Source: Mucilaginibacter rivuli
GTDB lineage: Bacteria; Bacteroidota; Bacteroidia; Sphingobacteriales; Sphingobacteriaceae
Direction of reading: 5' to 3'
Length of the DNA: 64,000 bases
Assembly (NCBI RefSeq): GCF_019391655.1
Contig: NZ_JAHXPQ010000001.1
Coordinates: forward strand, 186,001 to 250,000
In this document: in pieces, positions 8,580 to 17,674 of the stretch
How the letters are laid out: each line of letters begins with the position of its first letter
How positions within the stretch are numbered: position 1 is the stretch's first letter
Position numbers and translations under genes: made by a program
Notes under the pieces: generated by a model
Databases searched by the model: none
Told to the model about the DNA's origin: nothing
Seen by the model: the letters and a program-made list of their open reading frames with translations, nothing else

Positions 8580-9068
8580 TTAAAATAACTTCATGCCGCT
8601 AATGATCGGCTTCAGGTAATTTTGAACCCCTGTTTGATGGATCTGCACATCGCGGTGAACAAGGAATGATGATATCCGTGCCGTGCCGTTAAGGTTCAGA
8701 TCTGCATTGCTGTTAAACACACTCATTAACGACATGATGCTGCCACTCCCTACGCTGATAGTAGCATTTATGGTGTACTCTCCTTTTGAGTTACCGGGCA
8801 AAGTTACAGGCAGGTTTTGTTTAATACGGGCTATCTCTTTATTGCCGGCTAAAACGCTTACATCGGCATTTTGGGCTTTTATACGATAACCATTAGGGTT
8901 TTCAATAGGCAGGGTAGCCTCAATAGTGATGCCGCCGGTGGTAAAGCTTTTCACATTCACATTGTGCACAAGGCCAAAGTTAAGGTCTTTAGGCTGGCCA
9001 CAGCTTGCCAACGCGGCGATAAGTACTAATGCCGGAATGGCTTTAATGTATTTCAGGATAAATTTCAT
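8580..9068 (-). CDS. LEA type 2 family lipoprotein
   Basis: A 162-residue lipoprotein. Start at 9068 is preferred over an upstream in-frame ATG at 9116 because MKFILKYIKAIPALVLIAAL begins a canonical signal peptide that leads to the lipobox LASC. The body holds one water-stress/LEA14-like beta domain (GGITIEATLPIENPNGYRIK). Proteins of this type are beta-sandwich proteins of uncertain function at the envelope. It is cotranscribed at most with the ClC gene 42 bp downstream. Confidence 0.82.
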   Translation of the reverse strand: MKFILKYIKAIPALVLIAALASCGQPKDLNFGLVHNVNVKSFTTGGITIEATLPIENPNGYRIKAQNADVSVLAGNKEIARIKQNLPVTLPGNSKGEYTINATISVGSGSIMSLMSVFNSNADLNLNGTARISSFLVHRDVQIHQTGVQNYLKPIISGMKLF

Positions 9069-9186
9069 TTGAGCTTTGTTTTGATATATAACGCTAAAGA
9101 AGTGAAATTGATGCAATTATTATCAATTAACAAAATAAAACATATTAAAACATTGACCGTTATATAGTTAACCAATAAAGTAAATT

Positions 9187-9417
9187 ATGAATAAGACTGG
9201 AATCTATTTCATGATAGCAGGTGTTGCTGTTGTGATCATCGGTGCAATGTTTTTTCAGAACCTGCACACGTTAAACGCGGTTCAATCAACTGATAGTACG
9301 GTTAATTTAAATGGTATCAGGTCCTTCGCCTGGCCGCGTTTTATCGGCATTGTTTTGTTTGTGATAGGTTTAATAACCGTTATTACGCCTAAGCACGAGC
9401 CCGGGCACCGCTACTGA
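9187..9417 (+). CDS. Small two-span membrane protein, unknown
   Basis: A 76-residue protein with two hydrophobic helices (residues of about 7-24 and 53-70) joined by a polar loop. It resembles nothing specific. It diverges from the LEA lipoprotein gene with about 118 bp of AT-rich sequence between starts. The coding call rests on the ATG, clean helices and codon use like its neighbours. Confidence 0.6.
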   Translation: MNKTGIYFMIAGVAVVIIGAMFFQNLHTLNAVQSTDSTVNLNGIRSFAWPRFIGIVLFVIGLITVITPKHEPGHRY

Positions 9418-9729
9418 TCAGGAGAACTTTTCAATCAGCACTTTTTGTGCCGACAGGAAGAACTCTTCGATAGCTGAAGTAGGGAACTCAACAGAAAATA
9501 AGCTGGAAAAGATCGACTTGGATTCGGTCTTACAGGTTTTCTTTGCCTGTGCATCCGCTTTTTTAACAGGGCTTGCAGGTTTTATTTTGGATAAAGAGTC
9601 AACCACACATTTGCCATTGGCAAGCTGTTTCGGGCAGCTGCATAGTTTTTTATCAATAGCGGCAGGAGCAGTTGCAAACACCGTAGCGGCGAGTAACATT
9701 GCAAATAATAAGACCCCTGTTTTTTTCAT
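9418..9729 (-). CDS. Small exported cysteine-containing protein, unknown
   Basis: A 103-residue protein with a signal peptide (residues 1-22, ending ATAPA). The mature part has Cys in KLCSCPK, GKCVVD and KKTC, so disulfides or metal binding are possible. The C terminus is amphipathic. It ends directly against the stop of the small membrane-protein gene (convergent, no gap). No family was recognised. Confidence 0.6.
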   Translation of the reverse strand: MKKTGVLLFAMLLAATVFATAPAAIDKKLCSCPKQLANGKCVVDSLSKIKPASPVKKADAQAKKTCKTESKSIFSSLFSVEFPTSAIEEFFLSAQKVLIEKFS

Positions 9730-9854
9730 GATGATGCAAATGTAAGATGCTCAGGCGATTAAAACAATTAAAATAATGTTAAATTATATTAAGATATGTT
9801 AAATATGGTTGGATAAATTCACCATGACAATACAATTGTCACATCTTCTTTCAT

Positions 9855-9875
9855 CAGCCGTAGCTTTAGCGAAGG
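9855..9875. repeat. Dispersed repeat, family E, copy 1
   Basis: A 21-bp unit beginning CAGCCGTAGCTTTAGCGAAG, found again at 49291-49311. The outer CAGCC can pair with a following GGCTG to form a small hairpin here. It lies 16 bp beyond the stop codon of the SNF2 gene, read from the minus strand. Confidence 0.7.
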
Positions 9876-9890
9876 CTGACGTCTTACATC

Positions 9891-12785
9891 CTACGCCAGT
9901 ATCTCCTTAATATCATCCGCCGAAAGCGATTTAATAAAACTCTCCTCCGTAGTAATCAACGCCCTGGATAAACTTAGCTTGCGTTGCTGCAATGCCAGTA
10001 TCTTCTCTTCCACTGTATCCTTGGTGATGAACTTGTAAATGAATACGTTCTTCGTTTGCCCTATGCGGTGCGTACGGTCAATAGCCTGCTGTTCAACAGC
10101 CGGGTTCCACCATGGGTCGAGGATGAATACATAATCAGCTTCCGTAAGGTTCAAGCCTACGCCACCAGCCTTTATCGAGATGAGGAACACCCTTGTATTC
10201 TCATCCTCCTGGAACTTTTTAACGATCTCGCCCCGATTTTGCGTGCTGCCATCAAGATAAGTGTAAGGTATATGCTCCTTTTCAAAATGCTGACGATAGA
10301 TGGTAAGCTGCTTTACAAACTGCGAGAAGATGAGCACCTTATGCCCGCCATCAAGCACGTTCATCAGGGTATGCGTAACGCTTTCAAATTTGCCCGAATC
10401 ACCCTCATAGTTCTCGTCTATCATACCCGGGTGATTAGCTATCTGGCGCAGCTTTATCAAGCCCTGCAATACCTGCATCTGCGCTTTGGCAAAGGTGCCA
10501 TCCTCTAAAGCCTGCAACAACTCGTTTCGGTATTCCGATTTTACCTCCTCGTACACATTGGCCTGCTCCTCGCTCATCTGGCAGTAGAACAGGTTTTCGG
10601 TCTTTGGCGGTAACTCGGTTGCTACCTGTTCTTTTGTCCTTCGCATCACAAAGGGTTTGATGAGCGCCTGCAACTTGCGCGCCTTCTCCTCATCTTTCTT
10701 CTTTTCTATCGGCGTTACAAACTCATCCATAAAAAACTTCTGACTCCCCAGCAATCCCGGGTTGATAAAGCTCATCTGCGTCCACAAGTCGTTAACCGAG
10801 TTCTCAACCGGCGTACCGCTCAGTATCAGCTTAAAGCCCGATTTTAGCAACTTTACTGCCTGGTACGATTTGGACGATGGATTTTTGATGTTCTGACTTT
10901 CATCCAGAATAATATAGTCGAAGTAAAAGGCTTTCAATACATCAATATCTATCCGCGTAATGCCGTAGGTGGTTATCACCACATCATACCGGCCAAATAC
11001 CTCCGGGTTCTTGTTACGCAGTGTACCCGTATGCACCATCATTTTCAGCTTCGGCGCGAACTTTTTGGCCTCGTTCAGCCAGTTATATATCAGCGAGGTC
11101 GGCATAATAATGAGCGATGTACACTTACCACCTTGCGCCTCCGCATCCTCCTTGTTTTTTTGCAACAGGGCAAGGGTTTGTATGGTTTTACCCAAACCCA
11201 TGTCATCAGCCAAACAGCCGCCAAAATGGTACTCCTTTAAAAAGTGGAACCAGTTATAGCCCGCCTTTTGGTAATGGCGCAACGTACCCGTAAAATTTTG
11301 CGGCATGGCTACCTCTTCCATCTGCTCAAAGTCGGTAAGGCGTTGCAGTTTGCGGTTAATGGTGATGCCCGCCAGTTCGCCATCCGCCAGATCGTTTATT
11401 AACCCGATATGGTGCTTGCGCAATTTCAGGCCTTTATCCTGCTCGGCAAAAACCAGCAGGTTACCGTATTGCGAGAACCATTTTTCGGGTATTACGGCTA
11501 TCTCACCGCTCGGGAGCAAAAACTCTTTTTTGCGATTCAGGATATGGTTACGCAGTTCCATAAACGGTATCTGGTATGGTCCGAAATGCACTACGGCATA
11601 AATATCGAACCAATCATTACCTTCCTTTACCTGCAGGTCAATCTTGCTGTTGCCAAAGAGGTAACGCTTTTGACCCTCAGGTTGCTCCAGTTCAAAGCCA
11701 TCGGCAATCAGTTCATCATGGTGCTGGTTCATCCACTCGAACACCGAGAACGACCTGTCTTCCTCTTCACCTTCAACAGCCACCTCTAAATTCTGGAACA
11801 GCGACGATACCATCTTCAATCCCATCTTTTCCACCTGCTCTAACTTGCCTTTTTCCCAGGCAATGGAGCGCTTTACGCGATGGAAGAAGTACTCGTCGCC
11901 CTGCTTCTCTATCCGTACCGAAACCACCCTGCCATCCCCGTAAGGGAACACATAATCCGCATAGCGGAAGTACAGTTGCAGTTGCGATACACCGCCTTCC
12001 ACGTATATGGGTTTCAGTATCGGTGTGGCCTCAAACTTCTCGCTCACAATAGTAAAGCCTTCGGCATATACGTTATGCTTTTCTATCAGCGGGGCCACAA
12101 ACTTCTCCATATAGCTTTGCTCATTGCTTCGCGCGATGGCTATGTAGCGCTTGTTTAAAAAAGGCACCAGCTTTTTGCCCTCAATCTCTTTGTCGAAGTA
12201 GTACAGCACATCATCCAGCAACATCCAGGCGGGGTGGTTACATATCACCTCCGCGTTTTTGAACATGAACTCGATGCGCATACCCTGGTATTTTATGGTG
12301 GGGAAATACCGTATCTCTTCCTCATTCCGCCTGAAATGGAACAGTACCGAAGCCGCCTCTTCGGCTATCACCACCTTTTTGCCGGCAGGGTAGCCCTCCT
12401 TGCTCATCTGGTATATCTGCTTATCGCGCATCAGGGCGAGGGCCTCTACCATGCGCTTTTCCATTTTGGGGCGTATGGTATCAAAAAACTGGTCGTTGAA
12501 GATTTTGGCGAAGAACTCTATCGGCCTGATCTGCTTTTTATGATATTTACGTATTACGTTGGCCTGCTCCAGTTCGTCCAGTATCTTAATAAGCTTGATA
12601 TCGGTATCATCTATACAGTTGCCAAACTCCTTGGCCGTATTACTGAATAAACGTTGGTAAGTAAGCGAAAACTCGCCGTTGGGGTTCAACTGAACAATGT
12701 GCGGCTCAATAACATAGCCTAAAAACTCATGCTTACATATACTGTAAACAATCTGACAAGGCTTGCTGCTATCGACACGTAACAT
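9891..12785 (-). CDS. SNF2/Swi2-family DEAD-like ATPase (helicase-related)
   Basis: A 964-residue Snf2-type ATPase expected to move along double-stranded DNA and remodel protein-DNA complexes. The N-terminal half (1 to about 480) has no clear catalytic motif and may bind nucleic acid or partners. The ATPase core starts near residue 500: DDMGLGKTIQ is motif I, ILDESQ is motif II (DESQ rather than DEAH), LSGTPVEN is motif III. The C-terminal helicase lobe has FSQFVKQL, SIKAGGVGLNLT and AIDRTHRIGQ. Length and layout fit Bacteroidota RapA-unrelated Snf2 proteins. It stands alone, followed by a repeat-rich gap on its upstream side. Confidence 0.93.
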   Translation of the reverse strand: MLRVDSSKPCQIVYSICKHEFLGYVIEPHIVQLNPNGEFSLTYQRLFSNTAKEFGNCIDDTDIKLIKILDELEQANVIRKYHKKQIRPIEFFAKIFNDQFFDTIRPKMEKRMVEALALMRDKQIYQMSKEGYPAGKKVVIAEEAASVLFHFRRNEEEIRYFPTIKYQGMRIEFMFKNAEVICNHPAWMLLDDVLYYFDKEIEGKKLVPFLNKRYIAIARSNEQSYMEKFVAPLIEKHNVYAEGFTIVSEKFEATPILKPIYVEGGVSQLQLYFRYADYVFPYGDGRVVSVRIEKQGDEYFFHRVKRSIAWEKGKLEQVEKMGLKMVSSLFQNLEVAVEGEEEDRSFSVFEWMNQHHDELIADGFELEQPEGQKRYLFGNSKIDLQVKEGNDWFDIYAVVHFGPYQIPFMELRNHILNRKKEFLLPSGEIAVIPEKWFSQYGNLLVFAEQDKGLKLRKHHIGLINDLADGELAGITINRKLQRLTDFEQMEEVAMPQNFTGTLRHYQKAGYNWFHFLKEYHFGGCLADDMGLGKTIQTLALLQKNKEDAEAQGGKCTSLIIMPTSLIYNWLNEAKKFAPKLKMMVHTGTLRNKNPEVFGRYDVVITTYGITRIDIDVLKAFYFDYIILDESQNIKNPSSKSYQAVKLLKSGFKLILSGTPVENSVNDLWTQMSFINPGLLGSQKFFMDEFVTPIEKKKDEEKARKLQALIKPFVMRRTKEQVATELPPKTENLFYCQMSEEQANVYEEVKSEYRNELLQALEDGTFAKAQMQVLQGLIKLRQIANHPGMIDENYEGDSGKFESVTHTLMNVLDGGHKVLIFSQFVKQLTIYRQHFEKEHIPYTYLDGSTQNRGEIVKKFQEDENTRVFLISIKAGGVGLNLTEADYVFILDPWWNPAVEQQAIDRTHRIGQTKNVFIYKFITKDTVEEKILALQQRKLSLSRALITTEESFIKSLSADDIKEILA

Positions 12786-13010
12786 AGGTTGATGTAAAAA
12801 ATTTAAAGAAGCTACATCAACAAAAAATTCAAACCTACCTATAAATTACAGCATCCCCAAAAAATTCGGGCACAAATTTAGCGGCAATTAACCTAAGTTC
12901 GTAAAATTGCAAATCTCATAATCAAACCCCTCAAAACCGCCCTAACCCTTGGGTATTCTTGGGCTAAAAATGATGGGTGTATTGCCATTTTGATAATTTA
13001 TCCCTTATGC

Positions 13011-13043
13011 AGATTTGCCAACTCTTTAAGAGTTGGCAAATCT
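13011..13043. repeat. Perfect palindrome, family D, copy 2
   Basis: A 33-bp palindrome with 16-bp perfect arms (left arm AGATTTGCCAACTCTT) and one central base. Compared with copy 1 at 5298-5330, two base pairs changed in a compensatory way (A-T to C-G and T-A to C-G). Confidence 0.8.
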
Positions 13044-13102
13044 TATCCGTCCAACCCTTGGGTATTTTTGGGTATAATTCGTTTCCATTACCTCATCCAC
13101 CA

Positions 13103-13229
13103 TGTCATTTCGAGCGAGCGCAGCGACGAGAAAACTTCGCGAACTAAACAGGCATTCCATACATGTCAAATGCCAACCTATCGCTTTCGAACATCGCTTT
13201 GAGAAGTTTCCTCCCTACGGTCGAAATGA
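13103..13229. repeat. TGTCATTTCGA-ended dispersed element, family A, copy 1
   Basis: It starts TGTCATTTCGAGCGAGCG and ends TCGAAATGA, so its ends are inverted repeats. The inner segment includes ACGAGAAAACTTCGCGAA. A copy in the opposite orientation is at 37917-38024. It resembles non-autonomous palindromic elements that are common in Bacteroidota genomes. Confidence 0.75.
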
Positions 13230-13353
13230 AAAAGGGGGGGAAGTATGAATAAAACACACCCTTCTATTTGTCTTGCCTCTTTATTCTGGCTTCTTGCCTC
13301 TTTCTTTAGAGGGGGGATAAAGTAAGAACATTTCAAAGAAAAAATCAGTGCAA

Positions 13354-13659
13354 TCATCCAACAATCGGTGAAATCACAGACACCCATAAAGATAACGAAA
13401 AAACGGCGCTTTCGCAAGTTTCGGCTACGCTTTCAAACTCGTGCCAGGTGGGGTCGAAGTCGTCATCGAAGGTACCCAGGAGCAGATTCGGTACACCAAA
13501 TTCCTTATGGTAAAAGTAAGTTTCATCAATCAGTTTGGCTTTAATACCGGCTTCCACCTCAGCCAAGGGGATATCATCAGGATTAGCAAACACCACCTCG
13601 CCAAAGGCTTTGTAATTGCCGCCATCACGGTAGAGGTAGCTAAATTTGATGTTGGGCAT
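13354..13659 (-). CDS. Small protein of unknown function
   Basis: A 101-residue protein. Residues 1-78 look like a genuine small domain (FSYLYRDGGNYKAFGEVVF near the start, DPTWHEFE near 69-76). From memory, small Bacteroidota proteins with this pattern exist as uncharacterised genes. The last 20 or so residues are unlike the rest and run into the repeat-rich gap, so the original stop may have been lost. Its start overlaps the end of the upstream gene by 20 bp, which suggests cotranscription. Function unknown. Confidence 0.6.
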   Translation of the reverse strand: MPNIKFSYLYRDGGNYKAFGEVVFANPDDIPLAEVEAGIKAKLIDETYFYHKEFGVPNLLLGTFDDDFDPTWHEFESVAETCESAVFSLSLWVSVISPIVG

Positions 13660-14134
13660 TCGCTGTAAAACTAATTTGAAGTATTAGTTTGAGAAAGCTG
13701 CCGCTTTGCTCGGCTGGGAGTATGTCGAATTGGCTATTGTTCAATAAAAACTGATGCGAATCTTTTAAATAGTACATCATATAGTCGTCGCCTTCCCAAA
13801 CTGTATCTGGCAGCATTCCCGATAGCGAAGCCGTAAACAATCTAATAAATCTGCTCTCATAAAAATACCACCCGCCATGTAACTTAAAGTTCATTGGGTT
13901 AGCTTGTTTTAACAGCTCTAACAATTCTGAGGTTTTTGATACACCAGTTTTGTATTGATGATAAAGAATAAAAGCAAGCAGTTCGGGCAAACGCGACTCC
14001 AGCATCCTCAAATTTAAATCAAAACATTCCGACTCGACTTTAAGGAATTGAACTTCGGGCTTAAGCCGATAAATGAACTTGGTGCCATTTTCTGCTTTTA
14101 GCAGGGGCTTTGAAAAGTCGATTGGGTAATTCAC
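13640..14134 (-). CDS. Protein of unknown function
   Basis: A 164-residue soluble protein without signal peptide or membrane segment. It is rich in aromatic and charged residues (HGGWYFYESRFIRLF in the middle). No family recognised. Its end overlaps the start of the 101-residue gene downstream by 20 bp, so the two probably form a unit. A pair of this kind beside a restriction island could be a defence or immunity pair, but nothing in the sequence shows that. Confidence 0.6.
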   Translation of the reverse strand: MNYPIDFSKPLLKAENGTKFIYRLKPEVQFLKVESECFDLNLRMLESRLPELLAFILYHQYKTGVSKTSELLELLKQANPMNFKLHGGWYFYESRFIRLFTASLSGMLPDTVWEGDDYMMYYLKDSHQFLLNNSQFDILPAEQSGSFLKLILQISFTANAQHQI

Positions 14135-14200
14135 TCATTTGGTTTTGAATGAGTAAAGGTAAGTTGGTGGGAAAATTTGTCAATCGGATATAAGTGAACT

Positions 14201-15202
14201 TTAGGATTTGAAAATGAATTTCCTGTGATAGTCCAAATATTTTTCCCTCCCTTTGGGTTGAATTTTATAAATTTTGTTCTTAATTATGTTCAATTTCTTA
14301 ATGTTTAATGGCGAGATATATGGAGAGATTAATAGCTTTCCTTCATCATCAAACGAAATAAAACCCTGATCAAACATTCTATCATATGTTGGAGTTAAGA
14401 TTATTCCATTAAAGGGGTCGGTCTTTTCTTTATCTGTTGATTTAACCCATGGCTTTATGTGACTTGCCATCAATAACCTTTCATCAGAAACTTCTGTAAT
14501 AGGACATGAAAACATTTGTTGTAAAAGCTTTTCTCTAAACTTTCCCTGCCCTATTCTCGCACTAATAATAACCTCCTTCTTTGTGGTACTAATTGAAGTT
14601 GATTCTTCAATAGCCTTTTCTTCTTGTCGGATTTTAGAAGGATGGTTATTTGTATTAAAATGATAGTCTAAAAATATTTTGAAATAATAATATATGTTTC
14701 CTTCTTTTGATTTTAATTTCAATATTGACAAATAAGAAATTCTTGGTAAAGCAATTACTCTAAATAACTCCCAAGCATCATCATTAGATCTAATATAAAA
14801 ACGCGCTTTATCTTTAGTTCCTGTTGCGGGTTCAATCGCAAATAAAAAAAGATCTTCTATACGTTCCTTTGTATCGTCAATGTTTTCAGACCATAAAGGT
14901 TTTAAATCCTTATTATATTCTTGTTCTTGATTTTTATACTCATATTCTGCATCATTTAAGTAATCCAAAAAATCCGATTTAAGAAAGAAACATGAATTAT
15001 CTTGAAAATAATTAAAGAAGACCTTAAAATCATTATCAATTGACTGAGGCCCAACATATAATCTAGCCTCGCCATGGCCTGGTTTAGCTCCTACTATAAT
15101 TGGCTTTAACTTATTGACTTTGACAAATGAATCTACAATTGCGATACTTTCAATCTCGTCAACAATCTCATAAGATTTATTCAAAATGTCAATTCTATTC
15201 AT
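14201..15202 (-). CDS. HNH restriction endonuclease of a type II system
   Basis: A 333-residue nuclease. The C-terminal HNH domain (residues of about 215-310) has the restriction-type signature ASHIKPW, then NGIILTPTYDRMFDQGFISF with the Asn and the last ligand region. The N-terminal two thirds are AT-coded and unlike known domains; they probably read the DNA target. It begins 2 bp after the methyltransferase stop, so it is cotranscribed with its protective partner. Strongly AT-rich codon use marks it as imported. The recognition sequence cannot be told. Confidence 0.85.
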   Translation of the reverse strand: MNRIDILNKSYEIVDEIESIAIVDSFVKVNKLKPIIVGAKPGHGEARLYVGPQSIDNDFKVFFNYFQDNSCFFLKSDFLDYLNDAEYEYKNQEQEYNKDLKPLWSENIDDTKERIEDLFLFAIEPATGTKDKARFYIRSNDDAWELFRVIALPRISYLSILKLKSKEGNIYYYFKIFLDYHFNTNNHPSKIRQEEKAIEESTSISTTKKEVIISARIGQGKFREKLLQQMFSCPITEVSDERLLMASHIKPWVKSTDKEKTDPFNGIILTPTYDRMFDQGFISFDDEGKLLISPYISPLNIKKLNIIKNKIYKIQPKGREKYLDYHRKFIFKS

Positions 15203-15204
15203 AT

Positions 15205-16443
15205 TTATTTGCTGAATTTAGTAATATCCATCTGCTTTAATATAGCAATAAGCATGTCAACGATGATACTGTTTCCTGCTTGACGATAGGCTTGAGTATC
15301 GCTTACTTCTATTTTAAAATCATCTCGAAAGCCCATCAAACGCAAGCATTCTCTTGGTGTAAGCTTTCTAATCCGCCCTTTATGCGTTACATAATTATCA
15401 ACTCCAGCGCGATGCATTTTATGCATTGACTGTAGCAAAGGCCTTGCTATAGAAAGGTCTGTTTTTGTACTGGTTTTCCAGTTTTTTGTGCCACCTGCTA
15501 AAACATAATCACGTACTTTGTCTGATAGATAGTATTTTTCTTCAACATCTCTAACATCAAAAATAAACTCATCGAACGCTGTATCATCAAATTCAGGTTC
15601 AAAAATAAAATCACCATGCCAGTTAAATTGCTGATTTGCCTTTTGACATAGGGCTATATCCCCATTAATTTGAGTATACCTTTTCATCCTATTTTTCGTA
15701 CTGGTTACAAATTTGATTCCCTTTTCTTTGAGATAGTACTTTGTTTCCGTAAAGTCTTCCAAAAAATCTTGCATGGTATGCTCCAACGGTATTTTTTCCG
15801 GAAAACTAAAATCGACATTATTGTCGAGAAATCCGACAACAACAATTCGTTCCCTATGTTGTGGAATGCCGAAGTCTTTACCATTAAGTAACTGCGTGTA
15901 GATCTTGTATCCAAGATCTTTAAAGACATTTTGTACTACCTTCCAAGTATTACCACCATCGTGATTTGTTAATCCTTTTACATTTTCATAAATAAAGACC
16001 TTAGGTTGGGTTTCACTAACTATACGGGCAAAATCATAGAATAATGTTCCCCTTATATCCTCCAGTCCTAACCGTTTACCTACCATAGAGAATGCCTGGC
16101 ACGGGCTTCCACCAACAAGTAAATCTACGCTGTTTTTATATTTTTTAGCATCAAATTCTGTTACATCGTTGTACCAGTCTTTGGGATCCAAATCATAATT
16201 TGCCATGTAGCTTTTTTTTACATGACTATCAATATCACTAGCAAATGTAATAGAGGTGCTCAAGTTAAGCCTATGAAGAGCGTGCTCAACTGCACCAATA
16301 CCGCTAAACAAAGTAGCCAGTTTAATAGTGGCATTAGGATTAGTGAATGTTTTTTGTTGCCAGTGACCACTTTGCAATTCTGCATCTAACGCTGTTTGAT
16401 AGGCGACTAAAGGTTCAGTCAAAAGTAATTCTGTTTCGCTCAT
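15205..16443 (-). CDS. DNA (cytosine-5-)-methyltransferase of a type II system
   Basis: A 412-residue C5-methyltransferase. The SAM-binding motif I is LFSGIGAVEHAL (residues 45-56), the catalytic Cys115 sits in GGSPCQAFS, ENV (Glu153) is motif VI, PQHRERIVVVG is motif VIII, and YRQAGNSIIVDM near the C terminus is motif X. The variable region of about 215-370 should hold the target recognition domain. It methylates the cognate restriction site to protect host DNA. It is placed between vsr (101 bp upstream) and the HNH nuclease (2 bp downstream). Base composition is much more AT-rich than the flanks. Confidence 0.95.
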   Translation of the reverse strand: MSETELLLTEPLVAYQTALDAELQSGHWQQKTFTNPNATIKLATLFSGIGAVEHALHRLNLSTSITFASDIDSHVKKSYMANYDLDPKDWYNDVTEFDAKKYKNSVDLLVGGSPCQAFSMVGKRLGLEDIRGTLFYDFARIVSETQPKVFIYENVKGLTNHDGGNTWKVVQNVFKDLGYKIYTQLLNGKDFGIPQHRERIVVVGFLDNNVDFSFPEKIPLEHTMQDFLEDFTETKYYLKEKGIKFVTSTKNRMKRYTQINGDIALCQKANQQFNWHGDFIFEPEFDDTAFDEFIFDVRDVEEKYYLSDKVRDYVLAGGTKNWKTSTKTDLSIARPLLQSMHKMHRAGVDNYVTHKGRIRKLTPRECLRLMGFRDDFKIEVSDTQAYRQAGNSIIVDMLIAILKQMDITKFSK

Positions 16444-16544
16444 ATATAATGTTAATGCTCAAATATAAAATTTAAATATCAAAACCAGAATATTTAGCAA
16501 AATAAAAACTAATATATCTGGCAATTAGAATTGGTAAATTAGAA

Positions 16545-16976
16545 TTATCTGACTATTAAGTTTAGTTTTATTTTGTCCAAAAGACATTCAAGAATTTGGG
16601 GGACCGAGGCTTTTTTCAGTTCACATTCCCAAAGATTAATTAAATTCCAACCGAGCATTATTAGTTGACTTTTAACCTCATTGTCTCTCTTTTTATTTGT
16701 TTCAATCTTATTTAACCACCATTCAGTACGTGTTTTAGGAACCACGTAATACTTACAGCCCTCATGCCCATGCCAAAAGCAGCCATGAATAAATATTACG
16801 GTTTTGTATTTGGGTAAAACAATATCGGGCTTGCCGGGCAGGTCTTTTAAGTGCAGGCGGTAACGGAAACCGTTTTTGTGGAGAAACCTGCGTACCAGCA
16901 TTTCGGGCTTGGTATCCTTACCCTTTATACGCGACATGTTATAACTTCTAACCGCCTTGCTGTGTACATCTGCCAT
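16545..16976 (-). CDS. vsr: Very short patch repair endonuclease (Vsr)
   Basis: A 143-residue nick-making endonuclease that repairs T:G mismatches arising from deamination of 5-methylcytosine. Signature residues are visible: PGKPDIVLPKYKTVIFIHG with the catalytic Asp, then CFWHGHEGC and the TRTEWW helix, close to E. coli Vsr. The start is set at ATG 16976 (MADVHSKAVRS), two codons inside an in-frame TTG. It is first in the Vsr-methyltransferase-HNH unit, which fits its job of limiting mutation at the methylated site. Confidence 0.95.
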   Translation of the reverse strand: MADVHSKAVRSYNMSRIKGKDTKPEMLVRRFLHKNGFRYRLHLKDLPGKPDIVLPKYKTVIFIHGCFWHGHEGCKYYVVPKTRTEWWLNKIETNKKRDNEVKSQLIMLGWNLINLWECELKKASVPQILECLLDKIKLNLIVR

Positions 16977-17035
16977 ATACAAAGCTACAAATCGCAGCCA
17001 TTAAATGTTTCACAACTATTACCTACCTTTAAACC

Positions 17036-17599
17036 ATGGGACTCGATATTCACCTCGGCACCAATAACCCTGACCTATGGTTAGAAGACGGCCACGATTA
17101 TTTTTTTGAGAACAGCTTAAGCAGAACCTTTTGCAACCTGATGTGCCGTCGCGATGTTGTTTTTGACGAAGAACCGGAACTCGACCAAATAGGAACAATC
17201 ACGGGCATCGATATCTCGATACTCTATGAAATGAACAATTATCCAAATGTTGATGCGATGGACTATTTTCTTTCGTCGGCAAATAATGAGCAGGAACGGC
17301 AAGACATTTTAAAGAAAGCTGCTGCCGACAAAGCCAAACTCGACAAGAATATCGACGAAGTTTCAGCGTTCATCGATATATTAATTGAAAAGGTAAGTAA
17401 AATAGATAACCTGCCCTCGCTTTTTGCGCCAACAGCATTTGAAACTATAAACCGCGAAGTATATTTTAGCGACTTTGAAAAAGATACAGGTGATGACTAC
17501 ATCGGCAACAATTTCGGGCAAGACCTCAGAAACTTTAAAGCTTTCTTAATCTTCGCGAAAAGCAAAGGCGCAACAGGGGTGCATTTTAACTACGGGTAA
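17036..17599 (+). CDS. Protein of unknown function
   Basis: A 187-residue soluble protein starting MGLDIHLG. It has an acidic N-terminal half, a helical charged middle (KKAAADKAKLDKNIDE) and a C terminus ending GVHFNYG. No signal peptide or membrane helix. No family was recognised with confidence. It diverges from vsr with about 60 bp between starts and has base composition like the chromosome, so it may mark the right edge of the restriction island. Confidence 0.65.
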   Translation: MGLDIHLGTNNPDLWLEDGHDYFFENSLSRTFCNLMCRRDVVFDEEPELDQIGTITGIDISILYEMNNYPNVDAMDYFLSSANNEQERQDILKKAAADKAKLDKNIDEVSAFIDILIEKVSKIDNLPSLFAPTAFETINREVYFSDFEKDTGDDYIGNNFGQDLRNFKAFLIFAKSKGATGVHFNYG

Positions 17600-17674
17600 A
17601 CGGTGAAACCCTTTACGAAGTTAATCCGAAATCAAACATCCGAAATAATCAACTCCGACTTCCGCCCTCCGACA

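Larger units (their letters stand above)
12786..13353. other. Gene-free, repeat-rich gap of 568 bp
   Basis: No credible gene on either strand. It contains a direct repeat of AACCCTTGGGTATT at 12944 and 13053 (each extending to TTGGG), the family D palindrome at 13011-13043 between those two, and a family A element at 13103-13229. It marks the boundary between the SNF2 gene and the accessory region. Confidence 0.75.

Noticed and set aside
7245..8580. Fluoride riboswitch in front of the ClC gene
   Set aside because: Only 42 bp separate the gene from the upstream lipoprotein gene, too short for the motif.
11305..12650. Several long frames on the plus strand inside the SNF2 gene
   Set aside because: They lie opposite a clear 964-residue ATPase gene and show no domain or start context; they are antisense shadows.
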